Shown here: piece by piece, positions 25,408 to 34,176 of the stretch
Numbering within the stretch: position 1 is the stretch's first letter
Layout of the letters: every line of letters begins with the position of its first letter
Origin: Saccharibacillus kuerlensis DSM 22868
Lineage (GTDB): Bacteria > Bacillota > Bacilli > Paenibacillales > Paenibacillaceae
Direction of reading: 5' to 3'
DNA length: 49,015 nt
Assembly (NCBI RefSeq): GCF_000378145.1
Contig: NZ_KB899304.1
Span: 1-49,015, forward strand
Position numbers and translations under genes: made by a program
The notes under the pieces: generated by a model
The model's input: the letters and a program-made list of their open reading frames with translations, nothing else
What the model was told of the DNA's origin: nothing
Database searches by the model: none

Positions 25408-26208
25408 TCAGAGACCGGTTAGATATTGATCAATCCGTTCGAACGTTTCATCCGGCTGGCTTAGTTGAGGATAATGTCCCTTGGCTGTCATCTGGTTCAA
25501 TGTACTGCGCTGAAGATGTTGGTGCAAATAATCGCCGACCTCGAGAGGCGCGATACTGTCTTCGGCACATTGCAGAATAAGCGAAGGAACATTGACGTCG
25601 GATAATATGCCGCGGCAGTCGCAGTAGAACGTCACTTCAGCAAATTGGCGCGCGATGCGCGGATCGCGCGAAGCAAACTGCTGCTCCAATTCCTCGACAA
25701 GTTCCTTACGCTCCGAATTCTGCATAGCTACAGGAGCCATATAACTGGCCCAGCCGCTAAAGTTAAGCTGCATCATCTCCAGCAGTTCATCGATATCCTC
25801 GCGGTCGAATCCACCGTAATATTCCGGCAGGTCGTTCAGGTAACGGGGCGAGGGACCGACCATGACAAGACGGCTGAAGAATTCCGGGTTACGGATAGAA
25901 GCAATTGCGCCAATCATGCTGCTCACTGAGTGTCCAACGAATATGGAATCTTTTAACTCCAACTCTTCCATAACGTCCAGCAGATCATCAGCATACCCCT
26001 GCAGGGTGCCATATTTAATCGGATCGTATTGATCCAGCTGCGATTTCCCCGAACCAACATAGTCAAACAATACGACGCGATAACGGTCGGCAAAACGTGG
26101 AGCCACGAGCTTCCACATTTCCTGATCGCAGCCGAATCCATGGCCAAAGACGATCGTGCGGCTTCCACTGCCAAGTATCGTAACATGATTGCGCTCCAGA
26201 ATATTCAT
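25408..26208 (-). CDS. rsbQ: RsbQ-type alpha/beta hydrolase
   Basis: A 266-residue alpha/beta hydrolase closely resembling Bacillus subtilis RsbQ: RNHV near the start, FGHGFGCDQ, VVLFDYVGSGKSQL, the nucleophile motif FVGHSVSSMIGAIASIR, MVGPSPRYLNDLPEYYGGF, LILQCAEDSIAP with the catalytic Asp and AKGHYPQLSQPDET with the catalytic His. The triad is intact. RsbQ belongs to the same fold group as plant D14/KAI2 receptors and is thought to supply or sense a small hydrophobic ligand for a PAS domain. It precedes the PAS-GGDEF gene in an operon. GGAGG lies three bases before ATG 26214 and nine before ATG 26208; the latter is preferred. Confidence 0.88.
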   Translation of the reverse strand: MNILERNHVTILGSGSRTIVFGHGFGCDQEMWKLVAPRFADRYRVVLFDYVGSGKSQLDQYDPIKYGTLQGYADDLLDVMEELELKDSIFVGHSVSSMIGAIASIRNPEFFSRLVMVGPSPRYLNDLPEYYGGFDREDIDELLEMMQLNFSGWASYMAPVAMQNSERKELVEELEQQFASRDPRIARQFAEVTFYCDCRGILSDVNVPSLILQCAEDSIAPLEVGDYLHQHLQRSTLNQMTAKGHYPQLSQPDETFERIDQYLTGL

Positions 26209-26531
26209 CGTCATTTGCCTCCATGATTTTAAGTTTGCAGATACAATTGTAGGTTTGGAGAATGGTCATTTCATAAATGTAAGGCTAATAATTCTATATA
26301 ATGTCCCATAAACGGGTTTTAAGCTTTAAGCGACTTTCTGCTTATTATAGCGAACAATGTCGAATTATAGACAAAAAAACTTGGGATTGGCATATGAAAT
26401 TCAAGAAATCTTTTTGGAGATACCTTTTTATTGAAAAATGATTAAATTTGCCGAAAAAGTATCAATAACCGTTTTTATGTTTTTTGGAACGCTAATCTTT
26501 ACACAATTAAACAAAAATCATAGTCTTGCTC
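26209..26531. other. AT-rich divergent intergenic region
   Basis: No coding gene seen. It separates the rsbQ-type operon (minus) from the BMP/chemoreceptor operon (plus). A -10-like TATAGA lies upstream of the hydrolase on the minus strand, but no confident full promoter could be assigned there. Confidence 0.4.
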
Positions 26532-26559
26532 TAATAAGTTAACGGGAAACGGGCGATAA
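26532..26559 (+). promoter_or_regulatory. Possible SigD-type motility promoter
   Basis: TAAT (26532-26535), 16-base spacer, GGCGATAA (26552-26559), near the SigD consensus TAAA-N15-GCCGATAT. It is placed about 40 bases before a gene pair that ends in a chemoreceptor, which SigD commonly controls. The match is imperfect. Confidence 0.35.
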
Positions 26560-26596
26560 AAGTAATAGATGTTAGACGAAAAGATGGAGGTAGAAC

Positions 26597-27604
26597 ATGC
26601 GAAAAGAAAAGAAGGCCAAGCGGCTGATCTGGATTCCCGCACTGGCTTCACTGCTGATCCTGGGAGCATGCGGCTCGCAGCAATCTTCGACGGCTGCAGC
26701 TGAAGGTCCTGCGGAGATCGGAGTCGTACTGTCTGATGTGGGACTTGGTGACCAATCGTACAGTGATGCGGCGTTTCGAGGCTTGGTAAAAGCTCGGGAT
26801 GCGGAGAATGTATTGTTCGACTATAGGGAGATTGGGCAGACCGGCACTTATGACGAAGCGTTCAAGCAGCTTATCGAGGGCAATAACGAATTGATTATCG
26901 GGCTCGGTTATATGGTCAAAGAAAGTCTTGAAGCGGCTGCCAAAGAGCATCCGGACCAGCAATTTTTGATCGTCGACGATACATCGGAGCTGCCTAATGT
27001 CGCTTCCATTACCTTCAAGGAGGAAGAAGGCAGTTATCTTGCAGGAGCTTTGGCAGCGATGACATCCGAGAGCGGACATGTTGGTTTCGTAGGAGGCATG
27101 GAGTCGGATTTGTTGAAAAAATTCCAAGCTGGCTATGAGCAGGGCGTAAAGGCAATCAATCCGGAAGCCGATGTCAAAACGGTATACGCTGGCGACTTCG
27201 GCAAGCCTGAATTGGGCGCATCAATCACCGAATCCATGATAGAGAATGACAATATCGATGTTGTGTACACAGCTGCGGGTCTTACCGGCGTAGGCGCCCT
27301 GCAGGAAGCGGAAAAGCGGGGCAAATATGCGATTGGCGTAGACAGTGACCAATTTTTCATTGCCGAGAACGCGGTCATATCTTCCATGGTCAAAAATGTG
27401 GACAATGCAATTTACAGCGCGGTTAAAACCTTCAATGACAATGACGGCAAGTTTCCTGAAAAGGACATGGTGTTCGGTCTGAAAGGAGAAGGCGTAGGTC
27501 TTGCTCCGATTCGCATCGTGAACTTGACTCCCGAGCAGCAGACACGTATAGACGGGCTGACTCAAGATCTGATCTCGGGCAAGATTACTATTCAGCTTCC
27601 CTAA
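26597..27604 (+). CDS. BMP-family substrate-binding lipoprotein
   Basis: A 335-residue lipoprotein (lipobox LGAC, Cys at about 25) of the BMP/PnrA/Med family, which binds nucleosides in many bacteria. Recognisable segments: IGVVLSDVGLGDQSYSDAAF, LIIGLGYMVKES, FKEEEGSYLAGALAAM, VGFVGGMESDLLKKFQAGY and AIGVDSDQFF. No ATPase or permease gene follows; instead a chemoreceptor gene starts 21 bases downstream with its own AGGTAAAA-type site. The protein may present its ligand to that receptor. GGAGG precedes the ATG. Confidence 0.88.
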   Translation: MRKEKKAKRLIWIPALASLLILGACGSQQSSTAAAEGPAEIGVVLSDVGLGDQSYSDAAFRGLVKARDAENVLFDYREIGQTGTYDEAFKQLIEGNNELIIGLGYMVKESLEAAAKEHPDQQFLIVDDTSELPNVASITFKEEEGSYLAGALAAMTSESGHVGFVGGMESDLLKKFQAGYEQGVKAINPEADVKTVYAGDFGKPELGASITESMIENDNIDVVYTAAGLTGVGALQEAEKRGKYAIGVDSDQFFIAENAVISSMVKNVDNAIYSAVKTFNDNDGKFPEKDMVFGLKGEGVGLAPIRIVNLTPEQQTRIDGLTQDLISGKITIQLP

Positions 27605-27625
27605 AACCGGACGGAGGTAAAACGA

Positions 27626-29293
27626 ATGAAATTACAGGGCAAACTGCTCCTTAACGCCATGATCTCGCTTGCGGCTTCGCTGGCGTTGGTCGGCTATATT
27701 ATTTTCCAACTGCTTCAGATCAATTCACAAAACCAAACGATTGTTCCGGATATGCTGAATGTACAGCAGCTCAGCGCCGATCTGGGTGGACTGAGTCAAT
27801 CGCTGGACAGCTACTCTTTCTCGATGACCGAGAGCAACAAGGCAGAAGTAGCCGGTCATCTGGAAACGGTCAAGGCAACGCTTGGTCTGCTGACGAACAG
27901 CCAAGAAACGAGTCTCGATACGGAAGAGCAGCGTCGATGGTTGACTTCAATTGATGCCAAATTCAATGAGCTATCCGAAGAATCGCTGCAGGCGCTGAAC
28001 AGTCAGGACAGCCCGGAAGCGAAGCGTCAAGCGGCACGTATTCAAGGGATTCAGAACGATGCTTATCGACTCGATATTCTGACGAAAAAGCATTATGAGG
28101 CTTATACGTCGGATTTGACAACAAGCATTACCTTGACTTGGCAGATCGCTCTGGCCGGCGCAGTGCTGCTGTTGATCGCACTCGGCTGGTTCAATGTGAA
28201 TTTTGCACGGAGACTGGCACGGAGAACCCGGACCATGAAAGATGCGGCCGTACGGATCGCGGACGGAGATCTCAGTCTGCATCTTAAGAAGTCCAAAGGG
28301 CGGGATGAACTGGATGAGCTGAACAATGCCTTTGCCGTAATGGTCGACAACTTGCGCGGAATCGTGCGTTCGATTGAGAACAGCGGAGGAGTATTGGATC
28401 GGGTTACCGGAGAACTGGACGAGCAGAACGATAAAATGCAGGAAATCGTCTCCCAAGTGGCGACTTCAACCGAAGAGCTTGCGATCGGCAGTCAGCGCAT
28501 TGCCGAAGATTTGGGTCATACGGTAGAGGTTGTCGACGGTATGCAGCGTAACTTCGAACTCAATTTGTCCGAAACGGTGCAATCTTCTTCCGCTACGGAA
28601 GAGGCGCTCCGATTTGTCGAGCATGGTGAATCCGTTATGCGGGAACAGCTCCGGATTACGAGTGTCAATCGTTCTGCGATGGCCGGAGTCGAGCAGACAG
28701 TGCGTGAGCTGGAGGCAAGTGCAGAACGTATTGCCACAATGACGGAGCAGGTGGCACAAATTGCCAAGCAGACGACGATGCTTTCGCTTAATGCTTCGAT
28801 TGAAGCGGCACGTGCCGGAGAGGCCGGAAAAGGCTTTGCTGTTGTCGCAGGCGAAGTGAACAAGCTGGCGGATCAATCCGATTCCGCCGCTCGCGAAATT
28901 TTTGCCGCGGTTGAAGAAATATCGAGCGCCATGACCCGGGTCAAAGGTTCGGTTGAACAGAGTTTGGACCTATTCCGGGAACAGGAAGAAGCTTCCACTG
29001 TCACGGAGGAATCGTTCGCTTCGATCAGCGCGCAGGTTCGCCAGATTGCCGGCAGTGTCGGCAAGCTGACTGAAGATATGGAACAATCCCGCCGACTGAG
29101 CGTGGACGTTCAATCCGCGATCGAGAGTATCAGTGCTGTGACCGAGCAATCCGCAGCAGGCAGCGAAGAAATTACCGCTTCCACCGAAGAACAGAAACGG
29201 TCGTTCGAGGAAATCAGCGGCAAGGTCAAGGAACTGCTTCAAGTTCGTGAAGAAATGCAGCGCGAACTGGGACGATTTAAGCTGGATGCCTAG
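27626..29293 (+). CDS. Methyl-accepting chemotaxis protein
   Basis: A 555-residue transmembrane chemoreceptor. TM1 is at about 8-28, an extracytoplasmic helical-bundle domain at about 30-170, TM2 at about 170-192, HAMP at about 193-250 ([21 protein letters not shown]), and the signalling domain fills the rest, with the conserved tip [20 protein letters not shown] at about 390-410. It would report ligand state to CheA/CheW. The mostly helical sensor domain lacks an obvious small-ligand pocket, consistent with sensing through a binding protein. It follows the BMP lipoprotein by 21 bases and is closed by a terminator. Confidence 0.92.
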   Translation: MKLQGKLLLNAMISLAASLALVGYIIFQLLQINSQNQTIVPDMLNVQQLSADLGGLSQSLDSYSFSMTESNKAEVAGHLETVKATLGLLTNSQETSLDTEEQRRWLTSIDAKFNELSEESLQALNSQDSPEAKRQAARIQGIQNDAYRLDILTKKHYEAYTSDLTTSITLTWQIALAGAVLLLIALGWFNVNFARRLARRTRTMKDAAVRIADGDLSLHLKKSKGRDELDELNNAFAVMVDNLRGIVRSIENSGGVLDRVTGELDEQNDKMQEIVSQVATSTEELAIGSQRIAEDLGHTVEVVDGMQRNFELNLSETVQSSSATEEALRFVEHGESVMREQLRITSVNRSAMAGVEQTVRELEASAERIATMTEQVAQIAKQTTMLSLNASIEAARAGEAGKGFAVVAGEVNKLADQSDSAAREIFAAVEEISSAMTRVKGSVEQSLDLFREQEEASTVTEESFASISAQVRQIAGSVGKLTEDMEQSRRLSVDVQSAIESISAVTEQSAAGSEEITASTEEQKRSFEEISGKVKELLQVREEMQRELGRFKLDA

Positions 29294-29340
29294 ATGAATT
29301 CAAGAATTGACTCGGATAGCAACAAGGAGCCAATCATCCA

Positions 29341-29381
29341 AAAACGGACAAGCCATTCTTAATGGTTTGTCCGTTTTTTTT
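29341..29381 (+). terminator. Terminator of the BMP/chemoreceptor operon
   Basis: Stem of about 16 bp (AAACGGACAAGCCATT with AATGGTTTGTCCGTTT, one G-U) and a long T run. Confidence 0.9.
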
Positions 29382-29420
29382 GTCTATCAAATACTTCTAT
29401 AAAAAAGTAAGTGAAAGGTA

Positions 29421-29460
29421 TTGTCGGAGTGATAATACTATGTTATGATTCGTTCATAAC
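29421..29460 (+). promoter_or_regulatory. Promoter with overlapping operator-like palindrome, FMN reductase gene
   Basis: -35 TTGTCG (29421-29426), 17-base spacer, -10 TATGAT (29444-29449). A perfect 7-bp inverted repeat GTTATGA-ttcgt-TCATAAC (29442-29460) overlaps the -10. A second AT palindrome (TTAATTT-aa-AAATTAA, 29471-29486) follows. A repressor site is likely; no regulator gene is adjacent. Confidence 0.6.
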
Positions 29461-29579
29461 AAAAAGTTAGTTAATTTAAAAATTAAACTTAAAAGAAAAG
29501 AGTGTTTACCATCTGGAAATTCACGTCGGCCTTTCCTTATTTCAAGTTCTCAAAAACACTTAAATTTCAGGAGGAATTT

Positions 29580-30143
29580 ATGATGAAAAAGCTTAATATC
29601 GGAATTATTCTTGGAAGTACTCGCGAAGGGCGTCTTAGCCCTCAGGTCGGTGAATGGGTCCTGCGCATTGCCGAAGAGCGCGGAGATGCCAATTACGAAA
29701 TTGTCGATATTGCGGACTATAAGCTGCCGCTGCTCGGCGAAGCCGATGCTTCGGAACAGGCGGCCGCATGGAATACAAAGTTAGCTGAATTGGACGGATT
29801 TGTATTCATCGTTCAAGAGTATAACCACAGCATTTCCGCTTCACTGAAAAACGCATTAGATTATGCCCGTGAAGCCTGGAACAATAAATCTGCCGGGATC
29901 GTCAGTTACGGTTCGGTAGGCGGAGCACGCGCGGCAGAACATCTGCGCGGCATTATGGGCGAACTGTCCATTGCCGATGTCCGTGTTCATCCCGCGCTGT
30001 CATTGTTCACCGACTTCGAGAACGGCTCGGTATTCAAGCCGGCGGATCTGCACTTGGTGAACCTGAACGGTATGCTCGATCAGGTGCTGGCTTGGGGCGG
30101 GGCGCTCAAGACGCTTCGAGAACCGGCTGCCGCCGTATTATAA
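29580..30143 (+). CDS. NAD(P)H-dependent FMN reductase family protein
   Basis: A 187-residue flavodoxin-like oxidoreductase. The FMN phosphate loop is IILGSTREGRLSP (about 8-20) and the flavin-binding stretch is VQEYNHSISASLKNALDY (about 80-97). Family members reduce FMN, quinones, azo dyes or chromate. ATG 29580 follows CAGGAGG at five-base spacing; a second ATG is adjacent. It is a single-gene unit with its own operator-like promoter and terminator, so induction by a chemical or oxidative signal is plausible. Confidence 0.9.
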   Translation: MMKKLNIGIILGSTREGRLSPQVGEWVLRIAEERGDANYEIVDIADYKLPLLGEADASEQAAAWNTKLAELDGFVFIVQEYNHSISASLKNALDYAREAWNNKSAGIVSYGSVGGARAAEHLRGIMGELSIADVRVHPALSLFTDFENGSVFKPADLHLVNLNGMLDQVLAWGGALKTLREPAAAVL

Positions 30144-30158
30144 CTGTGCGATCAGCAG

Positions 30159-30188
30159 GCCCGGTCCGTCATTGGATCGGGCTTTTTA
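30159..30188 (+). terminator. Terminator of the FMN reductase gene
   Basis: Nine-bp stem GCCCGGTCC/GGATCGGGC (one G-U) followed by TTTTTATT. Confidence 0.85.
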
Positions 30189-30220
30189 TTTGCTTCACTG
30201 TGAATCTGACTTTCCTGATA

Positions 30221-30263
30221 CGAAAAAACCCGCTTCTCTGTATGGAGAAAGCGGGTTTTTTCG
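30221..30263. terminator. Bidirectional terminator between convergent genes
   Basis: Stem AAAAAACCCGCTT/AAGCGGGTTTTTT (30223-30235, 30249-30261) with an inner CTC/GAG pair. Its A and T tracts allow it to serve the TerC gene on the minus strand as well. Confidence 0.88.
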
Positions 30264-30294
30264 TTTTGCAGTATTGCTGCCATCTATACCGGTT

Positions 30295-31050
30295 TTACTG
30301 CACAGCGTTTTTGCGCCCGCGAATCCGGTTGATTAAGAAAGTGATTGCGAATACGGCAACCAGAATGATAAAGAACATTTCATGGCTCATCTCGTAAATC
30401 TTAGCTGTGCTGAGAATCATTTTAACACCGATAATAAAGATCAGAACAAAAGCCGCATTTTCAAGCTCTGGAACTTTGTCCATAAGCTTCAGAATAACGG
30501 TGGCAACCAGACGCATCATCAGAATGCCCAGCAGTCCGCCTGCAATCAGAATCCATGGATTTGGAGAAATGGCGAATGCGGCAAGAATGGAGTCGATCGA
30601 GAACGCGATATCCATCATTTCGACCGTAATAATTGTACGGACGAACAGGCTGAGACCAGTCTTGGCAAGCAGCTTCTGCAGTCCCGAATCTTCTTCGCCG
30701 TCTTCGCCATCTCCGCCGCTTCCTCTCGCTTTATCCCAGAAGTGCTTAATAGCAATCCAGAGCAGGTAGGCGGCACCAATATATTTGACCCATGCAATCT
30801 GAACGAGATAAATCCCGACCCCGATTGCGATAATCCGAAAGACATAAGCTCCCCATAATCCGTACAATAGCGCTTTTCGGCGCTGCTTTTCCGGAAGTTT
30901 GTTAACGATTGCGGCGAGAACAAGCGCGTTATCCGCCGACAACAAACCTTCGATAATAATCAGCGATAAAATAAATCCCCAGCCTTCAAGCGTACCGAAC
31001 GCTTCAAGGAAGGTGCTCATTTCAAACAAATGGCTGTAGCCCATTTCCAT
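30295..31050 (-). CDS. TerC-family membrane protein
   Basis: A 251-residue integral membrane protein with about seven helices. It has the TerC-family acidic motifs in membrane segments: LLSADNALVLAAIV (about 36-49) and DIAFSIDSILAAF (about 145-157). Bacillus relatives are linked to manganese export and metalation of secreted proteins. A Gly/Asp/Glu-rich cytoplasmic loop (about 108-122) separates two halves. AAAGGATTG lies upstream of the ATG. I see no yybP-ykoY-type leader in the upstream sequence. The N-terminus may start at a downstream Met (MSTFLEAF). Confidence 0.88.
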   Translation of the reverse strand: MEMGYSHLFEMSTFLEAFGTLEGWGFILSLIIIEGLLSADNALVLAAIVNKLPEKQRRKALLYGLWGAYVFRIIAIGVGIYLVQIAWVKYIGAAYLLWIAIKHFWDKARGSGGDGEDGEEDSGLQKLLAKTGLSLFVRTIITVEMMDIAFSIDSILAAFAISPNPWILIAGGLLGILMMRLVATVILKLMDKVPELENAAFVLIFIIGVKMILSTAKIYEMSHEMFFIILVAVFAITFLINRIRGRKNAVQ

Positions 31051-31311
31051 TCGGTTACAATCCTTTCTGTATATATGTTATTAATTACACTTGCACTTTT
31101 GTAATACGAGGACTATACCATGAAGTTTCATGGATTTCAAAAAAACTTTTTGTTGAAGAAAGAAGCTCTAATTCCTTTCCTGTCGAAGCAAAATAAATGA
31201 ATTCCAGCTTTGTGGACAACAAAGGAAGAAACAGATTCGATTCGCGGAGGAGCGGAGAAGGGTAACGGGTAGAAAGGCAATTAACAGGCTTAGAAGGGCG
31301 GCGGATCATAA

Positions 31312-32121
31312 ATGAACCGAACGGCAATTCATACGATCGGCGGCACAAAATTCAATGTATCGGTGGAGGGGAAGGGCAGTCCGCTGATTCTTCTGCACGG
31401 TGCGTACTGCAATCTCGGCGTTTGGGATGAACATGTCGAGCTGCTGTCACGTAGTTTCACTGTTATCCGCTACGATCAGCGAGGATACGGACGGAGCGAT
31501 GCCGTTACTGGGCCGTTTTCCCATTACCTCGATCTAAAAGCAATCCTTGATCATTTTGGGCTGCGCCGTGTTTCTATCGTCGGTTCCTGCAGCGGTGGAG
31601 GGATTGCTATCGATTTTGCGCTCGCTTATCCCGATTATGTCGAGCAGCTTGTACTGATCTCGCCTTCACTGAACGGAACGGCTCCGCCGCTTCGGCTGAT
31701 CTGGGAGCGTATGAGCGACGCTTGGCGCGTCAAGCACATAGGAATCGAACGAGCCAGCGCCCGTTTTTTTCGCAGTCGCTACTGGAGACACACGGTGCCC
31801 CGGGGCCGAAGAGCACGTGCTCGTCTAAAGGAGATGTATCTGGCAAACGCCGTGCATTATCGCTCGCGTATGACGATGCAGCGTCCGCTTCTTCCCCTTG
31901 CCCGCAAACGGCTGCATGAGCTGGAGTGTCCGGTGTTGATTGTGGAGGGAGAATGGGATTCGCTTTTCAATCGGCAGATCTGCCGCTATTTGCGCAGCCA
32001 AATTCTGCACGCTTCGCTAATCCGTATGGAAGGCTGTGGACACTTTCCGCAGTTGGAACAGCCCCTCGAATTTTCGGCGATTGCATTGAGTGCACTGAAG
32101 GCGTCGACCTCCCGGCGTTAA
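31312..32121 (+). CDS. Alpha/beta hydrolase with Cys at the nucleophile position
   Basis: A 269-residue alpha/beta hydrolase fold protein without a signal peptide. The oxyanion segment is LILLHGAYCNLGVWDEHV, followed by VIRYDQRGYGRSD. The nucleophile elbow reads VGSCSGGGIAIDFALAYPD; aligned to the usual G-x-S-x-G, the nucleophile is Cys. The acid is probably Asp in EGEWDSLF and the base His in GCGHFPQLEQP. Cys nucleophiles occur in dienelactone-hydrolase-like enzymes. A basic insertion (RSRYWRHTVPRGRRARARLK) lies in the cap region. The ribosome binding site is weak. Substrate unknown; it stands alone. Confidence 0.8.
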   Translation: MNRTAIHTIGGTKFNVSVEGKGSPLILLHGAYCNLGVWDEHVELLSRSFTVIRYDQRGYGRSDAVTGPFSHYLDLKAILDHFGLRRVSIVGSCSGGGIAIDFALAYPDYVEQLVLISPSLNGTAPPLRLIWERMSDAWRVKHIGIERASARFFRSRYWRHTVPRGRRARARLKEMYLANAVHYRSRMTMQRPLLPLARKRLHELECPVLIVEGEWDSLFNRQICRYLRSQILHASLIRMEGCGHFPQLEQPLEFSAIALSALKASTSRR

Positions 32122-32301
32122 CACAATGGTCTGGACTGTCCTTCTTTTTGATAGGAGAAGACAAGGCAAATTTAAGGCAATGTGACCGGAAACGTTATAA
32201 TGAAGCCCATTTTTGCCGATAGAAATCAGAGTGAGAGTAAATGAGGAGAACTTCAGGTTCTTGAGATTGACTCAGTTTCTGATGAAGGGAATGTTCCAAG
32301 T

Positions 32302-33042
32302 ATGAAAAACAAGTTTATTCTTCCGCTTGTCCTGGCGCTGGCCGTCCCGCTTGGCGTATTCGGAACGACGGGAGTCGGAAGTTCTGCGGCGGAAGCCGCT
32401 TCGGCAAAAGAATGGGTGCAACTTTCTCCCCGTGCGACCTACTATGGTGAAGTGTCGAAAGGAAAGCCCAACGGACGGGGAACCATCAAATGGGGGAACA
32501 ACAAGCAGTACTCCGGCACGTTCGTGAACGGCAAGCGCAGCGGCAAAGGTAAATATGTAAATACTTATCTTAATGATAAGACCGGGCTTCTGCACAAAGT
32601 CGTTTATAACGGCAGATGGAGCGGGGATATGATGAATGGGAACGGGACACGGACCGAGAAAGTTGTCGCTCTGGACGGGACCGTAGTATCAAACGGAATT
32701 CAGACAGGTACATTCAAAGCGAATGTTCTGAGCCGGGGCTATGATGTTGTACATGCGCTGGCCGATCCGGATTACAGCTTCTCGTATCGCGCTCCCAACT
32801 ATCGTCTTAACATATTGGGCAGCAACATCAGCCTGCTTGAAGATTGGAAGACAGGAACATTGTTCGAAGTGGAATACCGCAAAGGCTCAATCAGCAAAAA
32901 TTATTCAATCTTCCAAGGACGAACGGCGGAAGAGGAGAAAAAGCGGCTCGCTTCCTTACGATATTTGCGGAGTGTTACAAGTGAAATAACACCGATTCTG
33001 TGGCAGTTCAGAGCCATCTCGAAGCAGCTCGATTTAAAGTAG
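32302..33042 (+). CDS. Secreted MORN-repeat protein, paralogue 2
   Basis: A 246-residue protein with a signal peptide (about 1-33, ending AAEA) and MORN repeats: YYGEVSKGKPNGRGTIKW, YSGTFVNGKRSGKGKY, YNGRWSGDMMNGNGT. The C-terminal half is shared with the paralogue at 21620-22354, including IQTGTFK, GYDVVHALADPDYSFSYR, LNILG and KNYSIF. Both end in a basic amphipathic stretch (ISKQLDLK here). A perfect -10 TATAAT lies at 32196-32201, but its -35 is weak. A terminator follows at 33102. Function unknown; the secreted location and shared tail point to a surface or cell-envelope role. Confidence 0.8.
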   Translation: MKNKFILPLVLALAVPLGVFGTTGVGSSAAEAASAKEWVQLSPRATYYGEVSKGKPNGRGTIKWGNNKQYSGTFVNGKRSGKGKYVNTYLNDKTGLLHKVVYNGRWSGDMMNGNGTRTEKVVALDGTVVSNGIQTGTFKANVLSRGYDVVHALADPDYSFSYRAPNYRLNILGSNISLLEDWKTGTLFEVEYRKGSISKNYSIFQGRTAEEEKKRLASLRYLRSVTSEITPILWQFRAISKQLDLK

Positions 33043-33101
33043 CATGCAGCAGTCGAATGACAGCTGTAATCGCAGTTGAATGAAAACTCTAATCTGGATA
33101 T

Positions 33102-33129
33102 GCCGTTTTCCTTGGGGAAAGCGGCTTTT
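33102..33129 (+). terminator. Terminator after MORN paralogue 2
   Basis: Ten-bp stem GCCGTTTTCC/GGAAAGCGGC (one G-U) with a four-base loop and TTTTG. Confidence 0.7.
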
Positions 33130-33295
33130 GTCATGCGATCTTATCCATAAAAGATCCGGAAAAAACAAAAAATTCCCTAGACCATGTCCGGGAATGGCTT
33201 CTTCTGATACAGGTTTGTGCAGATACGGATTACAGATGCAGAGTGCGGAGGTACAGGGGGGCGTGCGGGATACAGATGCAGGTGCGCCAGGCGCC

Positions 33296-33925
33296 TTATT
33301 GGGCCAGCGCTTCCTCTGTAATCCGTTTGATATCGACCGGTGACAGCGTCTCTTCGTTTACCATTTCCGGCAGAATATGATCCAGGAAATAGTCAACGCA
33401 GGTCAGCTTGATCCGTTTGATCTTAACCAGCGCGTTACGGTACATAACGACAAATTCTTTTTCCGTATTGCCTTTTTGCAGTTCAGCGAACGCTTCGTAT
33501 ACTTGGTCCATCTTGTCTGCAACTTCCAGGATTAATCCTTCAAGGGAGTCATCCTTGCCTTCGCGCAGCTGTCTCCGGAAAGTCGGTTTGAATTCCTCCG
33601 GGATATTTTCCTCGATAAAATGAGCGATCATGCCTTCCTCAACCTGCTGGATCAGCTGACGAAGCTCCGGCGATGAATGTTTGACCGGCGTTTTGATGTC
33701 TCCGATAAAAATTTCTCCGTAATCGTGGCTGCTTGTGATCTCGTAAAGCTTTTTCCAGTCGATCACGGCTCCGTTCTGTTCCTCAATATCAGCCAACGTC
33801 TTGGCATACTGTACCACTTTCCAGGAGTGCGCGGCCACGCTGTGTTGCTCAAATTTGAATTTGCCCGGGCAGCGGATGATGCGTTCCAACCCGTCGAGCG
33901 AGCGGAAGTAGCGATGAATTCCCAT
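33296..33925 (-). CDS. HD-domain phosphohydrolase, YfbR-like
   Basis: A 209-residue HD-domain protein resembling YfbR-type 5'-deoxynucleotidases. The metal-binding residues are visible as His in HSVAAHSWKVV, the His-Asp pair in ITSSHDYGEIFIGD, and Asp in EVADKMDQVYEA. Such enzymes remove phosphate from deoxynucleoside monophosphates. GAAGGAAAAGAC precedes the ATG. It is a single gene with no close neighbour on its strand. The start of its coding frame is preceded by a normal intergenic gap of about 365 bases. Confidence 0.85.
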   Translation of the reverse strand: MGIHRYFRSLDGLERIIRCPGKFKFEQHSVAAHSWKVVQYAKTLADIEEQNGAVIDWKKLYEITSSHDYGEIFIGDIKTPVKHSSPELRQLIQQVEEGMIAHFIEENIPEEFKPTFRRQLREGKDDSLEGLILEVADKMDQVYEAFAELQKGNTEKEFVVMYRNALVKIKRIKLTCVDYFLDHILPEMVNEETLSPVDIKRITEEALAQ

Positions 33926-34086
33926 GTCTTTTCCTTCTTTCTCGGATGTAAGTAATTGAAAGTATAGAGTCGGGCACCCTCAGTATAACGATGTCATGTT
34001 CGGGGAAGGTCAACGCAGCGTCAAGCGGCAGTCAAAGATGCTGAATAAAATGGAGAAATAAAGCCGTTGAATGTAATTGAGGAATA

Positions 34087-34144
34087 AAAAAGCTCTGTCC
34101 GATTCGGCGTGTGTACAGGGCCGGAAATTCGAACAGAGCTTTTT
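34087..34144. terminator. Terminator of the amino acid exchanger gene
   Basis: AAAAAAGCTCTGT pairs with ACAGAGCTTTT (34087-34099 and 34134-34144) around a long loop that contains a smaller TTCGGC-type stem. Flanking A and T runs make it symmetric. Confidence 0.75.
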
Positions 34145-34176
34145 GACAAATCAAAATTGTTGTTAGAAGTACAATT

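Noticed and set aside
30223-31311. yybP-ykoY Mn2+ riboswitch for the TerC gene
   Set aside because: No conserved riboswitch-like structure could be seen in the 260 bases upstream of the start.
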